A stretch of DNA of 64,000 nt from Tubiluchus corallicola. Taxonomy: Eukaryota > Priapulida > Priapulimorpha > Priapulimorphida > Tubiluchidae. A program made the translations under genes and the position numbers. Below, one piece after another: positions 1 through 13,700 of the stretch. Location: contig JAQGDQ010000482.1 of the NCBI GenBank assembly GCA_030141605.1, positions 62,001 through 126,000 on the forward strand, in the 5' to 3' direction. A model generated the notes under the pieces. That model made no database searches, had not been told where the DNA came from, and saw only the letters and a program-made list of their open reading frames with translations. The number at the start of each line of letters is the position of its first letter. Within the stretch, counting starts at the first letter, position 1.

Positions 1-332
1 TGTCGTCACTAACTGTGCTTGCTCATCATCACTTGTGATCAAAATAAGTATTTTAATCGGTTTAAAAAAATTAATGTAATGTAAAGTTAATGATATTAAT
101 AATGCGAAATGCAACAGGATAGAAAGACTTTAAAGTGCTTGTATTTTTAGTGCTAATTTATCAGTATTCACAACTTTTCATAGGTCAGATTAAACCTCTA
201 AACAAGAAAAGAGGAATGTAGCAGCTAGCAGTCTTTTTTGTTATAATTTGTCAAGCATTGTAACCAACAAGGAACTATTAGATTTGTAATAAACAATTTC
301 ATAGTTTTGTTGTGCACACGTGTAGTTGCTGT

Positions 333-645
333 AGGTCAGAGGTTAAGTGTACCATAGTAGTGCAACTTAACTACCACTGTCATGTGACATGTGGGTAAAG
401 CAAAGCCGTCTGCCGTCGGCATACTAACTTCAGTTGTTTAACATGGAATTTACTTAGTTATGAATTAGTCTGTGTGTAGAGTGACTTACAGGATTACTAG
501 CAGGATTTTGCTTGGGAACAAGAAGAAATGAACTGGGTAAGGTTCTGGTTTGCTGTTAAAGCTGCTACTATTACAGTCTCATGGACTGCCAGGCATAGTC
601 AAGTGTACACAAATGCATTGTTCAGTACACTTAACTTTTGACCTT
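333..645. mobile_element. MITE family A, copy 1
   Basis: Ends in inverted repeats close to GGTCAAAGGTTAAGTGTACC. It is nearly full-length homologous, in inverted orientation, to 17269-17573, sharing blocks such as GCAAAGCCGTCTGCCGT and GCTTGGGAACAAGAA. No coding capacity; superfamily not assigned. Confidence 0.7.
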
Positions 646-856
646 TTTGTGATCATCATCAATCGCTCGAACTGTGAAAAGGCTTATTGGCAGCTGAATG
701 GTTAGTTGGTTACAAATTCGATGCTCAAATTTCTTAATGTGCATATAATATTCACAATTCATTTGGTTAAATAGCTTTGACAAGCTGTTTCTTTTTCAAT
801 TTGTATCTAAATTTTTTTATGTTGGACATTTAAGATTGAAATAAGAGATGCTGCCT

Positions 857-1500
857 CTACAGGGGACTGTGTGGTCTAGTGATTACAATTTTTCGTTTGC
901 AATCGAAAGGTCTCTTTAGATTCCGGACATCTGCAATTGAAGTAAGACATGGCCATCACCACAAGGGTCTTTGTGGTCTAGTGATTATAATTTTTCACTT
1001 GTAGTCTAAAGGTCTCTGGCTTAGATCCTTGACATCTGTGATTGAAATAAGGTGTGCCATTGCCACAAAGGATTGTGTGGTCTAATGATTACAATTTTCC
1101 AATTGTAATTCAAGGGTCTCTGGCTTAGGTCTTGGGCATTTTGGGATTAAAATAAGGCAGGCAATCACCACAAGGGACTGCGTGGTGTAGTGATTACAAT
1201 TTTTCACTTGTAATCCAAAGGTCTCTGGCTCGTTTCCCAGAAAGTTCCAACTTTTCATTTCTCCTGTTTTGATGAAATTATAGAATTCCTGACTACAAAA
1301 CAAAAGGCTGGCTTAGGTCCTGGGCATTTTGTGATTGAAACAAGACAGGCCATCACCACAAGGGACTGTGTGGTCTAGTGATTACAGTTTGCACTTGTAA
1401 TCCAAAGGTCGCTGGCTCGCATCCTGGAAAATTCCAACTTTTTTGCATTTCTCCCGTTTTGATCAAATTACAGAATTTCTGACCGCAAAAGGCTGACTGC
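857..1500 (+). repeat. Five tandem tRNA(Thr)-like SINE heads
   Basis: Units begin near 860, 962, 1064, 1170 and 1360. Each has an A-box-like TGGTCTAGTGATTA, an anticodon-loop-like ACTTGTAATCC (TGT anticodon, threonine) and AAAGGTCTCTGGCTCG as a decayed T-arm with B box. The last two units carry an extra unrelated 3' part (from ttccaact to gacc/gact). Derived from a tRNA; not a working tRNA gene. Confidence 0.65.
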
Positions 1501-1677
1501 AATAGATTACTGCATTCTGAACACAGTTAATAGATGCTTTTTGTCACCAGTCCTGTGAAACGGCTGATATTATTCGAGTTCTATGCGAAGTCAGTGTTTG
1601 TATTTACATGATTCAAAGCTTTTTTTGCTCATAATAAATATAACATTAACCCAATAAACCCACAGTTGAAATTATAA

Positions 1678-1716
1678 TCAGAAGGTTCCTGGTTCGAATC
1701 CAGGTTCAGTCGGAAT
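1678..1716 (+). repeat. tRNA-like T-arm relic
   Basis: AGAAGGTTCCTGG followed by TTCGAATCCAGG forms a perfect T arm and B box, but no D arm or acceptor stem pairs upstream. A SINE relic. Confidence 0.5.
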
Positions 1717-3149
1717 TTTTACTTTTCCATTTTTAGTTCAGGTTTGACTTTTTAACAACTTCAAAACTATTGAGTTTATTTTATCATTAATTAATGCCTT
1801 TAATTTGAAATTAAGATTAAATTAAATCTAATTTAATAGTTTCTTCTTGTAAATTTTACTTTTTAAACCGTTCCTCGTGTTTAACAGTACTTGGTTAGCT
1901 GTAGTTTTTACTAACTAGCCAAGTATTCTACGTCTTGTTTTGCATAAATTTCTTGGCTAATGGCGCTTGTAGGCAGCTAATTACTGCTAATTAGTGCAGT
2001 GCCCAAGACGCATTCCTTCACACTCCATTGTGGATGGTGTTGTTTTAACCCTCTCCTATTCACGCCTGGACAATGTCCAGCCCAACTGTCTCGCCGCCTT
2101 GGTGGCTACATGCTGTACTTCACAGCGTATTATTATTGCTGTTCCGTCTGCTGATCGCACTCCCCAAGCTGCGCCATCTAGCGGCGGATGGTGAAATATT
2201 GCTTTTATGTGATTAACGACTTTCAGTTTCCTGTTTAGTTTTGAATTGTCAAAAACAAAAATACATTTAAGAAAAGAGAAATGTAATTTTTAGTCTTTAG
2301 ATAATGCAAGAGAGGGAAAGAAAGTTTTGAAATGTGCACAAAAAAGCAAAACCTTAAATAGAATTTAAAATAGATGTTTTAATAATTTTTTATTAGGATG
2401 TTATTTTAATTTATTTGCTAAAATTCATGTTTAAGTTTGTATGTTGGTGGAAATAATTGCTTATTAAATGCAAGTTAAAATTTGTTACACTTAACTTGTT
2501 TTGTTTATGAGAAGATTATTTGTTTATGTATCTATTTATTTGTTCACTAAATTAAATATTTAATTTCAGTGGAATAAACTTCTTACAGCATCGCTAGTTA
2601 CTGCTGAATTTTGGTATAAGAATTTCTTTATTTGGGCTGTAAAGTATTAATGCAACGGTAATGTTTGCGGAAAGTTCTTGGGAATCAAAAATTTGCTCTT
2701 CCTGGAAAACAAATTATGACGTCGCGGTAACTTTATGAAATCACAAACTTGTCCAGTGACGAACTCGAAAGTGTGCACCTGAAATTTTTAGAGTTTTAGG
2801 ATTTTCTTCTTAGCTATGTAACAGCTCTATTTATTTGCAAACTATGCTTTCACAGACATAGAAGATTTCTGCCATTGGAAAAGTCTAATCAGTGGCAGAA
2901 CCTTTGCTAAGTGCATTTACAACCTTAGAGATGATTAATTAAGCTTATAAACATTTTTATAATTATGAGAAAAACTACGTCGGACGTTCTCGCTTGCTCG
3001 ACATCCATGTGCACCACCTTACATTGTACCGCACTGCTGCACATTACCTTGCTGTTCGCCTTGTACCATTTTGACATGCATCACCTCATGGTACATAGCA
3101 ACAGTGGCGGCTCGTGTATAGGTACTGTGGAACAGCAGCGCCCCTTACC
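1717..3149. other. Non-coding stretch, one CTCF-like site
   Basis: AT-rich DNA without a supportable gene. A GC-richer island at about 1990-2190 ends in GCGCCATCTAGCGG (2171-2184), whose complement fits the CTCF core. The remainder shows nothing I can name. Confidence 0.4.
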
Positions 3150-3610
3150 TTCACTAAATATTATCAATAATATTCAATATAATAAGTATTTTTTTAGTTC
3201 TTTCTTCATGTTTCTATGGAACCAGAACGCGCGTGAGGGTACTACTGTTTGCTTCACAGCCCAACACACTGCGCTCCAGCAATGCGGTGTTTAGCTGTTG
3301 TGAGCATGCAGCCATGTACACATGTCTGAGCCCGAGTAGAGAAAGTACTGTCGCTCACACAGTTCGTTATCAGTTGTCACGTGCCATGTGAATATTAATA
3401 TCAAGCTTGAACTGCGACAATTTATGCTATCAGTAAGCAAAAAATATTTTTTGTTAAGATATTATCTAGTTCATGTATAAACTTTCTTGTGTTTAAAATT
3501 ACAATTACAATTTACAACATTAAAATCACGTCTGTTTCGTTTTACACGGTATTAAAACAATGGCTAAAAATTTTCTGAATCAGCCCCTACTAATTTTAGG
3601 TACCAAGCAA
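3150..3610 (+). repeat. Dispersed repeat B, copy 1
   Basis: Direct homology with 39505-39970: shared blocks include ATAATATTCAATATAATAA, ACTGTTTGCTTCACAGCCCA, CCATGT(A/G)CACATGTCTG and CTGTCGCTCACACAGTT. No protein frame is shared; an uncharacterised transposon fragment. Confidence 0.6.
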
Positions 3611-4184
3611 AATAGCATTGCGATAAAGTATATGGCTGTGAATGTCAAACAAGCACGAACGTCCCACATTGTTATAGATGATGAAATCTGTGTTTAAACT
3701 ATAGACTGAAATATGCTTTGAAAAATTCCCGCTTATTTCAATTTTCAAAGTACAAATTTAACGTTTTATTTGCAAAGTAATACGTGTGGACATACCATGC
3801 GGATTATATTACAAGTGGTTGTGTGCTGGACTGACATAATAGTAGTTAAAGGGAAAGAAAAGGCAATTGTAAAGTTTGTCGTAAAACACAAAGTTATATT
3901 TTTAGCATTACAATTACTTGGTTTAATTACTGCATAATAGGCACTGCCTTTATAAACTGGTTGTAAGTTTGTAAATTTACCACTGATAATGACAGCAGTT
4001 GCTTTGTCAAAATGTTTGCCATGATTTTAACTGCGTAAAGTAAAAGTTTTAATAAAGTTGTGTTGTTCTAAAGTTCTATAAATGTTTTAAGTGCCTGTAA
4101 TAGAAAAATTAACCGAAGCACTTATGTAACTAGAAGAGGAAATTTTGAAAAATTCATAATGTTTGCACCAACTGGGAAAATGTA

Positions 4185-4490
4185 ATCGACTCACCAAAAA
4201 AACACATGATTGATTTTAGTAACAATATCAAGTAATTTTAACTTTTGCTTAAGTTATTGCTAAACTATTGAAGTATTTGCTGTAAATGCGCTGATTATAA
4301 TGTTATAATTATAACTTCATGCGCAATGTTAGCTAAACTTGTTTCAAACGACCTACCATTAAAATGTCTGCGTCTAAACTGTCATTGAGGGAGTTTACAA
4401 CTTTTATACAGCATTTGAGCGTTACTACCGATGCAAGCTCTATGCGCAACCAGACACCATATAACTGATATAAAATTTTGAGATGAGTTC
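4185..4490 (+). repeat. Dispersed repeat C, copy 1
   Basis: Direct homology with 26715-27170, sharing CTCACCAAAAAAACACA, TAAACTTGTTTCA and GTTACT(A/G)CCGATGCA. Copy 2 is interrupted by a tRNA-like insertion. Confidence 0.5.
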
Positions 4491-4579
4491 ATTTAGGCTT
4501 GCATGAGTAACATGTTTTCCTTTGGTTTAATTTATCTGTGCAAGTTTATCATTTGTGACATTGTTGTTGTCTGTTGCAG

Positions 4580-4764
4580 CTCAATGTCTCTTGTGCTTCT
4601 GTGCGGGGGCGTGCCCGGAAGACGCCGTCAACAACACGTGTTACGCTCAAGCGGAGGGACAATGTTTCAAAGCCGTGACGGAGGTGATGAATCCACAGAC
4701 GTACAAGCTGGAGCCGGAGTACACGCTCGGATGTCTGGCACCTGACGGAAACAGCGTTTTCCAG
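4580..4764 (+). CDS. BMPR1: BMPR1 exon: ectodomain, N-terminal part
   Basis: Acceptor ttgttgttgtctgttgcag; donor CAG/gtattt. Encodes cysteine-rich ectodomain residues 1-62, with the QC-LC-C and TC-A-GQCF spacing of type I activin-receptor domains. Starts in phase 1 and ends in phase 0. An in-frame GTG at 4555 and stop TAA at 4528 show that the reading frame does not start here. Confidence 0.9.
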
Positions 4765-7729
4765 GTATTTGTCTCGTTGGCTGGGTGCACTTTAAAAGAA
4801 AACCGGACGATTGTGTAAACACGAGTTCAGAATAAAGAATGCTGTAAAGTATTGAAAACTACAATAGCTTGTTTTACATCAAAGCTTAGATTAAATAATA
4901 ATTACCTCAGATACTCAAATTTCGTTAAATTTTCAAAGCTACACGTGGCTCAGTGAATCTACTAAGATTGGCAACGGCTCCTTTTTGTCACATTCGCGTT
5001 GCCGACAAATAGAAGGTGGTGCCGTGATAACCATGATCCTGAACTGCAGTGTTAGTTTCTGACGCCACATGATGTAGAGCCCATTTTTGTGACATCACAC
5101 GTTTAAGCAGTAACACATACGCAAACGTGTTTGACACGCAAGGGAAGATGCCTGCCTATGAAGAGTGTTTTCTTGTGCTTTAATAGCATACATAATTTAT
5201 TCTAACACATAACATATTTTAGTCGAAAAGATTCGTTTGAAGAAAGTTAAGTGTTTTTCTAATGACATAATGGCTTCCATTTTGTCTTATTTCAGTGCAA
5301 GGGGCATCTGGTGCCTCATCAAATACCAACGTCTATCCTGTGTTGTGATAATGTCGACTTCTGTAACTTGGAGCTTCATCCAACGTACATGTATAGACCC
5401 ACAACACCTGTCCCGGGTAACTATCTTAAAACTTGCCTAGTTTTAGTACAGCACACTGAATATCTTGCAGTAACACTGTACTTCAATTTTCGCTTTCGCA
5501 AACACGAATATTTTTGCTGCTGAAAATTATGTTAGTTTGTGATGTCATCAATAGTTGGGCTCGCCTGCCGTTAATTAAGATTTTAATCAATGATCAAAAA
5601 CGTTTTTGCAGTTTTCATTGTGTTAAAATGTATGCTTTTCATCGGACTAGAAAGTTGGGTAGTATGTTAAAAATCATTGTGACTTTCTTTAACCTTAATC
5701 ATGCTAATACTTACATTCATTAATGTGAACTGGATCGAGATGTTAATTAATTCAAACACCACATGGCAGTGCCATCTCTAGTCAGGATTAATAATAATTG
5801 TAACATTATTGGAGCTAAAATGTATACATTTACCGTACTTCAAAATGGGGTGGTATATGAAAAATCATCCTGTCTTCCTGTGAAAATCTTATAACTATAT
5901 CTTTGATTTGCAGGTACGGAAACCTTGTAAGTCTGTGGAAATGTGGGCCGTGTTGGGCTAGAGTGTTAGAAAGTCACCTCTGTAATTCATGTTTATTTTT
6001 CTAGGTTTACCATTGGGTTATCACATAAGCATACATCAGATAGCTCTATTCATCTCTCTTACAATATGTCTCATCGTCCTCATTGTCATCGTCACATTCT
6101 GCTATTTACGGTAAGTACCACTAGGTGTCGGCTGTGTCTAATTTAATTCTGAGGTGGTTAGCTCTTTAAGCATTTAATCGACTGCTAAATGATGTAACCA
6201 TTTAGGAAATCACTTGCTGTTACTTAGCCAAATTTTCTACATATCCATATTAATGAAACCTTGTATTTTTTCTAAGTTGACATACGCAGTTAGCAATATC
6301 CCGCTTATATTAAATTGTACCATTTACAACATTTGTTTCAATTAATCTGGTTGCCTAAGAAACATCTAAACGGTAAAATGCAAAAAGTGTTTTACTTGCG
6401 TATGTTACGAGGATGCCCGCCATGTTGGACATTCTCGGTGGCGCATGCTGGATTTGAACCGCACCATTTACTCGTACAAGGAACGAATGAACGAACGAAC
6501 AGTTAAACAGTTTTTTGACCACAATTAGCAACATTTAAACAGTTATTTGTAAAGCCTAACTATCTCAGCCCTAGTCTAATTGTCATTAGCCATTATCTTT
6601 CTGCAGTACGCGCATTTGAGCCAACCGATGTTAAGCGAGCGAGTCTGATCAGTAAATCGATAGGTGCCTTCTGGAAACTGCTGAAGGTTGTTGATACTCC
6701 ATGAATTTATAAAATTGCCATTATCTTTCTGCATTACGTGCATTTGAACCAACCGATGTTAAGAGAGCGAGTCTGATCAGTAAATGGATAGGTGCCTTCT
6801 GGAAACTGCTGAAGGTTGTTGATACTCTCCAAGAATTTATAAAATTGTTTTAGATGGATATGGAACAGCAAAATCATTTAAATGTTGGGGTTTTTCGCAC
6901 ATTAGTGCACATACTCCGTGTAATAAGAGAAGGCATAGTGGTTGTCCCTGCCGATCCAGAGGTTCTGGGTTCGAATCCCACTCATTTCGGCATTTTTTTA
7001 CCAATGATCCACTCGTACAGGATTCTTGGCTGCCTTCCTAACTGTACTCATCCTTTACTGGTCACTTTCTCTTGGGGGGAAAAAGACGACCGACCGATGG
7101 ACAAGCAAGCTATCCACCGAGGCCGCCTTGTGTGCGAATACGAAAATACATGCCATATTTGCTTATCCCTTCATTAGACTTTTTCCCGCTTCTTCTTCTT
7201 CATTTGTTTTTCCTTTTCTTCTTTTACGTGTGTTAATGTTATTCCTGTGATTGTCCAAATGTAAGTTCTCGGTTCATGTTGGTTTCAAACACGAGCTTAC
7301 CCCATCTATAATTTCTCGTGCTCTCCGATCTAAGCACTACATTCATCATTATTTTCAGCTACAAGCGCAGAGAACACAGACACAGGCAGTACATCGAGTC
7401 GACCGATCGATGTGATTCGTACGTGCCGACCGGAGAGAGCTTGCGAGAGCTGATTGATCAAACGTCCGGCAGCGGCTCTGGGTTGCCTTTACTGGTGAGT
7501 GACCGTTCTACCAGCATGTTTATTGTGTTTTTTTTCATAATACACTCACATCTCAGTTTGTCGGACAAAAGCGGGGAGATATCGGTCTGCATTTGCCGAT
7601 TGTGGATACTAAGCTAATGCAGTAGGCACGGTGTATTAGACTCGTGATAATGTAGAACCAATCACCTAATTTTCTTAAAAACATCTAGTATGGCAGCTCC
7701 TACATAGATATATATACTATATACTTATA

Positions 7730-7778
<49 letters not shown>

Positions 7779-10700
7779 TATATAAAAACAGTCGGCAATT
7801 GACTAAAAAAAATCCATATAATTAACTCTATATTTTTATATATAGAGATAAACAAGTGGTTACACTGATGTAAACAAAGTGACGGCCAGCCGACTGGTGG
7901 CCAGCTCGCAAAACATAGGGCTGCGTCCATAGCACGCGGGGCTTTTAACGGTCCAGATTCTGTCCGATTCTTCCAATATCCGTAAAAGCGAGGTCCAACA
8001 AGCCTAATATGAGTGCATACATCCTGCCCTTATTTACCAACATCCTTGTGCTGTGCTTACACGCTTGTGGATCAGATTTATGACAAATCGTTCAGACATG
8101 TCTTCTCTTCCGAGCTCTACTTAATGAGGGATAGAAGAAAGGCTGGCATAAAAGAATGTTTGATGACTGTTGGACCCCTCGAAAGCCCAGCTAACCCTGT
8201 TCTGCATTAGAGAAAGTTCTTAATTTTGTTAAAAATGGAGACTGATAATAATATGTAAATTCATCGTCACCACATTTCAGGTTCAGCGCACGATAGCCAA
8301 GCAAGTATCGATGGCAAAATGCGTGGGTAAAGGTCGTTACGGGGAGGTGTGGAAAGCTCGGTGGAGAGGAGAGCCCGTGGCCGTGAAGATTTTCCTGACG
8401 ACGGATGAAGCCAGTTGGTTCCGCGAGACAGAGATCTACCAGACCGTCTTATTGAGACATGAAAACATTCTAGGTACAGCTCCATTTATTCTAAATTATT
8501 TGTTTGATTTCTGCCAATCTAACTTTTTTGAGCTGTGTGATTAAAAACCTGGATTTCAAAGGATATTTGGTCCACAGTGGATTATAACAAGCATCTAAAG
8601 CACAGTGCATCTGTTGTAAAGGAAGATGGTAACTAATGAAAAGGTTTTACAGTAATTTAATTTAAAATAGATCTAATAGATGGCACCACAATGCATGTAT
8701 GTTAACTCTTCTTTCTAACTGACTTGGACTTTGTAAAGTGAGTGGGCAATATGTGTCAGTTTTTATTCATTTTACCGTTTTGCGATTTTTAACATTGACA
8801 AAAATGATATGTTTTATCATGGTCATTTCCATTGCGTAAATTTGCCTAATCAAAGGGTCTGCAAGATTTTGTTCTAGTCTTACATCCAATGAGAATTCTT
8901 GTTTCAAATGAGAAGGTAGCTTTGTTGACAAAGGAGAACCATTCTCGACTGCGAAACTCCGTAACTTCAAGTGTTTTTCTATTCACAGCATTCTTATATG
9001 TGTACTTCGCAATGTTTACGTGTTTACATGTATGTATTGTGGTATTTTGGAAAATGTAAACAAAAACAAAATCTTCCCAACAAGTATTCATGTTAACAAA
9101 GACAGTTACTAATTCTGTTGCTGCTTCTGTTATTTTGAAACGTTTTGCATTGGGCACTAGCCATTGTAATTTAGCAATAAGGGTAGTCTTCTTTTAAGCA
9201 GTAGTGAAGAAATGGACTACACTGATTGGACGAAATCGGTCATGTGATACAACAGTATGTAATTTGTACAGATGCATCGCAAATTGAAAATCTTCACAAC
9301 AAATATTCATGTTAACAAAGACAGTTACTAATTCTGTTGCTGCTTCTGTTATTTTGAAACGTTTTGCATTGGGCACTAGCCATTGTAATTTAGCAATAAG
9401 GGTAGTCTTCTTTTAGGCAGTTGTGAAGAAATGGACTACACTGATTGGACGAAACTGATCACGTTATACAACAGTATGTAATTTGTACAGGTGCATCTCA
9501 AATTGAAAATCTTCACAACAAGTATTCATGTTAACAAAGACAATTACTAATTCCGATGCTGCTTTTGTTATTTTGAAACATTTTGCGTTAGGCACTAGCC
9601 ATTGTAATTTAGCAATAAGGGTAATCTTTTTTAAGCAGTAGTGAGGAAATGGACTGCACTGATTGGACGAAATTGATCACGTGATACAACAGTATGTAAT
9701 TTGTCCCGATGCATCTCAAATTGAAAAACAATTAATTAGGAATCTTCCCGTTTTCTAGGTTTCATTGCTGCTGATATCAAGGGAACGGGTTCGTGGACGC
9801 AACTGTATCTCATCTCCGAATATCACGAGAACGGTTCGCTGTACGACTACCTGCAGTGCACCACACTAGACGTGGCAGCACTGTTACGTTTAGCACTGTC
9901 GGCAGCAAGCGGTATTGCGCACCTGCACACGGAGATCTTTGGTACTCAAGGGAAACCAGCGATCGCTCATCGAGACATCAAGAGTAAGAACATCCTCGTG
10001 AAGAACACGGGAGTTTGTTGCATTGCAGATCTGGGACTGGCTGTCAGATATCTCAGGTTCAATTAATTTATATATATTCTTATTGTTCAAGATTTCTGCT
10101 ATTGACAGTGACGCGCAGCCATTTTGGTCGGTCACTTTAAACAAGTCTAGGGTGAGTCAGCGACATTTTACCATTTGGTGCAAACTCTTTTAATTACTAA
10201 AAAAATTCCTTTCTAGTTCCTAGTCTTTCAAGCAGGTAAGCATAATGCTAAATAATGTATGTAAAATTTTTTGGGACATACTTTAAGATTGCTTTTCCGC
10301 CCCATTTGAGAAAGATACCGCTTCTGTCTGTAAAAAAATTAAGTACTGTGAGTAGTTTTGTTGTCTATTAAATTAGTACAGTTAGTCTGGTATGTGCAAA
10401 TTTAAAGCACAAGAAAACCCTCCACTTTCATAAAGCTTGAAAATTCATCTTGAAATTTTATACCACTTACATACTGCCTTTTAACATTTCCTTTTTATCC
10501 CCTGGTTTACAGTTGCGTAGGTAACGTCATGTAATGGTGCCGTCTGAATAGTACTGCGGGAGATTTAAAATGAAAACAAACAAAAATTCCTTTAATGCGA
10601 ATACGATCTGCGCATTAAATTGCTATAAAGTAATATAATTTTTTTTGACTTTTACAAACAGCAGATTGACATAAGTTAACATTTTACAGCGAAACTAGAG

Positions 10701-13700
10701 AAGTGGACATAGCTCCGAACACTAGGGTCGGCACGAAGCGTTACATGGCCCCCGAAGTGTTGGAGGAGGCATTCGACAAGAGCCATTTTGATTCGTACAA
10801 GATGGCCGACATGTATTCATTTGGACTCGTTCTGTGGGAGATGAGTAGAAGGTGCAGCTCAGGAGGTAAGCTGCCTGACGGAAGATTTGTTTGCATATTT
10901 GTCGTTGCGTTAGCATAGAGTACAAGTTAAGTCGTCAAATACAATCTGTGCCGTTGTTACTACATCAAAGACAAAGTGAAAAATAGATATTTATTATAAT
11001 ACCAATTTTTTTTATAATTTTACATTTTTGAACTTGTGTTTCTTTTTCTTACTTTTTAATTCTGGCATCCTATGGCATTTATTGTTGTTTCTCTAGCTAT
11101 TGGTTTTGTAGGTAAAGAACCATACTTGCTGGTGTCATAAGAAAGACTGTTTTTACGTACTAATAAAAGCTAAAAGACGCAAGTAACTTTATAACCCACA
11201 AAAATGTATATAAAGTCAACCTTGGGTATAAGGTCCTCGGATATAAGGGACTTTCAGTTATAAGGGACGATATCTTCAGGTCCCACATAATAGAAACCCA
11301 GGTAAATTACCTCGCATATAAGGGACCCTATGATCAGGGCGAAATTGGTCGATTTTCAACCTCAATTTTTCACAAAGTCGGCCTTCGAACAGCTTGGTTT
11401 CCGCGGTCACATACATCTCGCATCACTGAAGGAGCTTCCTACATACCGTTTGCACTGAATGTGTAGCAATAATCCATAAAAGTATGGGTAAAAGTACGGA
11501 AAAGTACAGGTCTAGATACACCCTCGGTCTGACTGAACTTTGGCTATAAGGGACGGTTTTTTCTGGTCCGGAGGTGTCCCTTATATCCGAGGTTGACTGT
11601 ACTGTAAATCGGTGTCTGATTTTTGGAATTGTCCATAGTTGTCCTACTTATAACTTGTGTCTCGGGCTTTGCCTGTATTGTATGTCAGTAAAATCTTGAA
11701 ACAGTTTAATTAACACTGCTTTATCAAAAAAATTACTGCATCTTTACCTGGTTTATTTAACACATATAATTCTGTGCTCGTTGTTTCAGCAGATGGCAGC
11801 ACATGTACACACTCACTGAAATTTTGACCAGAATTTATGGTGTTTTGGAACAAACTTGTTGTGATGTATGCTAGTGTGAGAAAACAAAAACATTCTATCA
11901 ACCTTTAATATTAGCTTTTTCTGAGTTTTGCAATATCTGTCTCTTCTGTTGATTCAGAATTTTAATTACTTTTATAGGTATCATTGACGAGTATCAGCTT
12001 CCGTACTACGATTGCGTTTCGTCTGATCCAAGCTTCGAAGAAATGAGGAAAGTTGTGGCAATAGAGAAAATCAGACCGAATATTCCCAATAGATGGAGCT
12101 GCTGTGAGGTAGTTTGAAAATAATCTTTCTTTTTGCATAAACCATTCAGGTGGCCACTTTGTTGTAACCAGTTGAATTTTGGGATATGATCAAATTTAAT
12201 AAAATATTGCATTTGTTCCTGTTTTGTTTTGTTCTTTTTTACATCGAGTTTTTTGTCTATAATGCTTTTTCGCTCGCTGATTTTGTCTTTAATTTGTTAA
12301 TTTTTACATTCTTTGTACCCTAATTTTCACTTCTAATTAGTTTTTGTTCAAAATTAATGCGCAAGTTTTCAAATAGCGTGCATCGTCCCGAACACTGGTA
12401 GCTAGGGGTGAGCATCGGAAGATTTTTTAGTTCGAATTTGATCCGAAACTAAAATTATAGACTCAGCAGTTCAACTACATGCGTTCTTTATCATTGAAAC
12501 ATTTGAAACATCATGCAGCCAGCTCAATTTAGCTGCAGTTTCTGTGCTCTATTTTGAAACGAATTATTGCTGTTTTTAGTGCAGAACGAAATCAAATAAA
12601 GTGTATGATTTCTGTAAGACCGCATTTTATCACCGATTCGAAAATCTTTAAACTGCAGTGGAATTCGATTCGAATTTGACCGCATTTTATCTACAATTCG
12701 AAAATCTTTAGACTGTATTGCAATTCGATTCGAATTTGACCGCATTTTATCACCGATTCGAAAATCTTTAAACTGTATTGCAATTCGATTCGAATTTGAC
12801 CGCATTTTATCTACGATTCGAAAATCTTTAAACTGTATTGCAATTCGATTCGAATTTGACCGCACTTTATCTACGATTCGAAAATCTTTAGACTGTATTG
12901 CAATTCGATTTGAATTTGACCGCACTTTATCTACGATTCGAAAATCTTTAGACTGTATTGCAATTCGATTCGAATTTGACCGCATCTTATCACCGATTCG
13001 AAAATCTTTAAACTGTATTGCAATTCGATTCGAATTTGACCGCATTTTATCAACGATTCGAAAATCTTTAAACTGTATTGGAATTCGTTTCGAATTTGAC
13101 CGCATTTTATCAACGATTCGAAAATCTTTAAACTGTATTGCAATTCGATTCGAATTTGACCGCATTTTATCTACGATTCGAAAATCTTTAAACTGTATTG
13201 CAATTCGATTCGAATTTGACCGCACTTTATCTACGATTCGAAAATCTTTAGACTGTATTGCAATTCGATTTGAATTTGACCGCACTTTATCTACGATTCG
13301 AAAATCTTTAGACTGTATTGCAATTCGATTCGAATTTGACCGCATCTTATCACCGATTCGAAAATCTTTAAACTGTATTGCAATTCGATTCGAATTTGAC
13401 CGCATTTTATCAACGATTCGAAAATCTTTAAACTGTATTGGAATTCGTTTCGAATTTGACCGCATTTTATCAACGATTCGAAAATCTTTAAACTGTATTG
13501 GAATTCGTTTCGAATTTGACCGCATTTTATCAACGATTCGAATATCTTTAAACTGTATTGGAATTCGTTTCGAATTTGACCGCATTTTATCAACGATTCG
13601 AAAATCTTTAGACTGTATTGCAATTCGATTCGAATTTGACCGCATTTTATCAACGATTCGTATATCTTTAAACTGTATTGGAATTCGTTTCGAATTTGAC

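Noticed and set aside
857-1500. Minus-strand ORF 1082-1303 as a gene
   Set aside because: It is the antisense of the tandem tRNA-like units.
4555-4579. A signal peptide start directly upstream of the first BMPR1 exon
   Set aside because: The apparent start is GTG, an in-frame stop lies at 4528, and the sequence is a good polypyrimidine acceptor.
5914-5926. 13-nt micro-exon between ttgcag and gtaag in a BMPR1 intron
   Set aside because: It would shift the frame before the membrane helix; adjacent exons join correctly without it.
1670-7000. Functional tRNA genes at 1680 and 6944
   Set aside because: Only T-arm and box-like parts pair; acceptor and anticodon stems do not.
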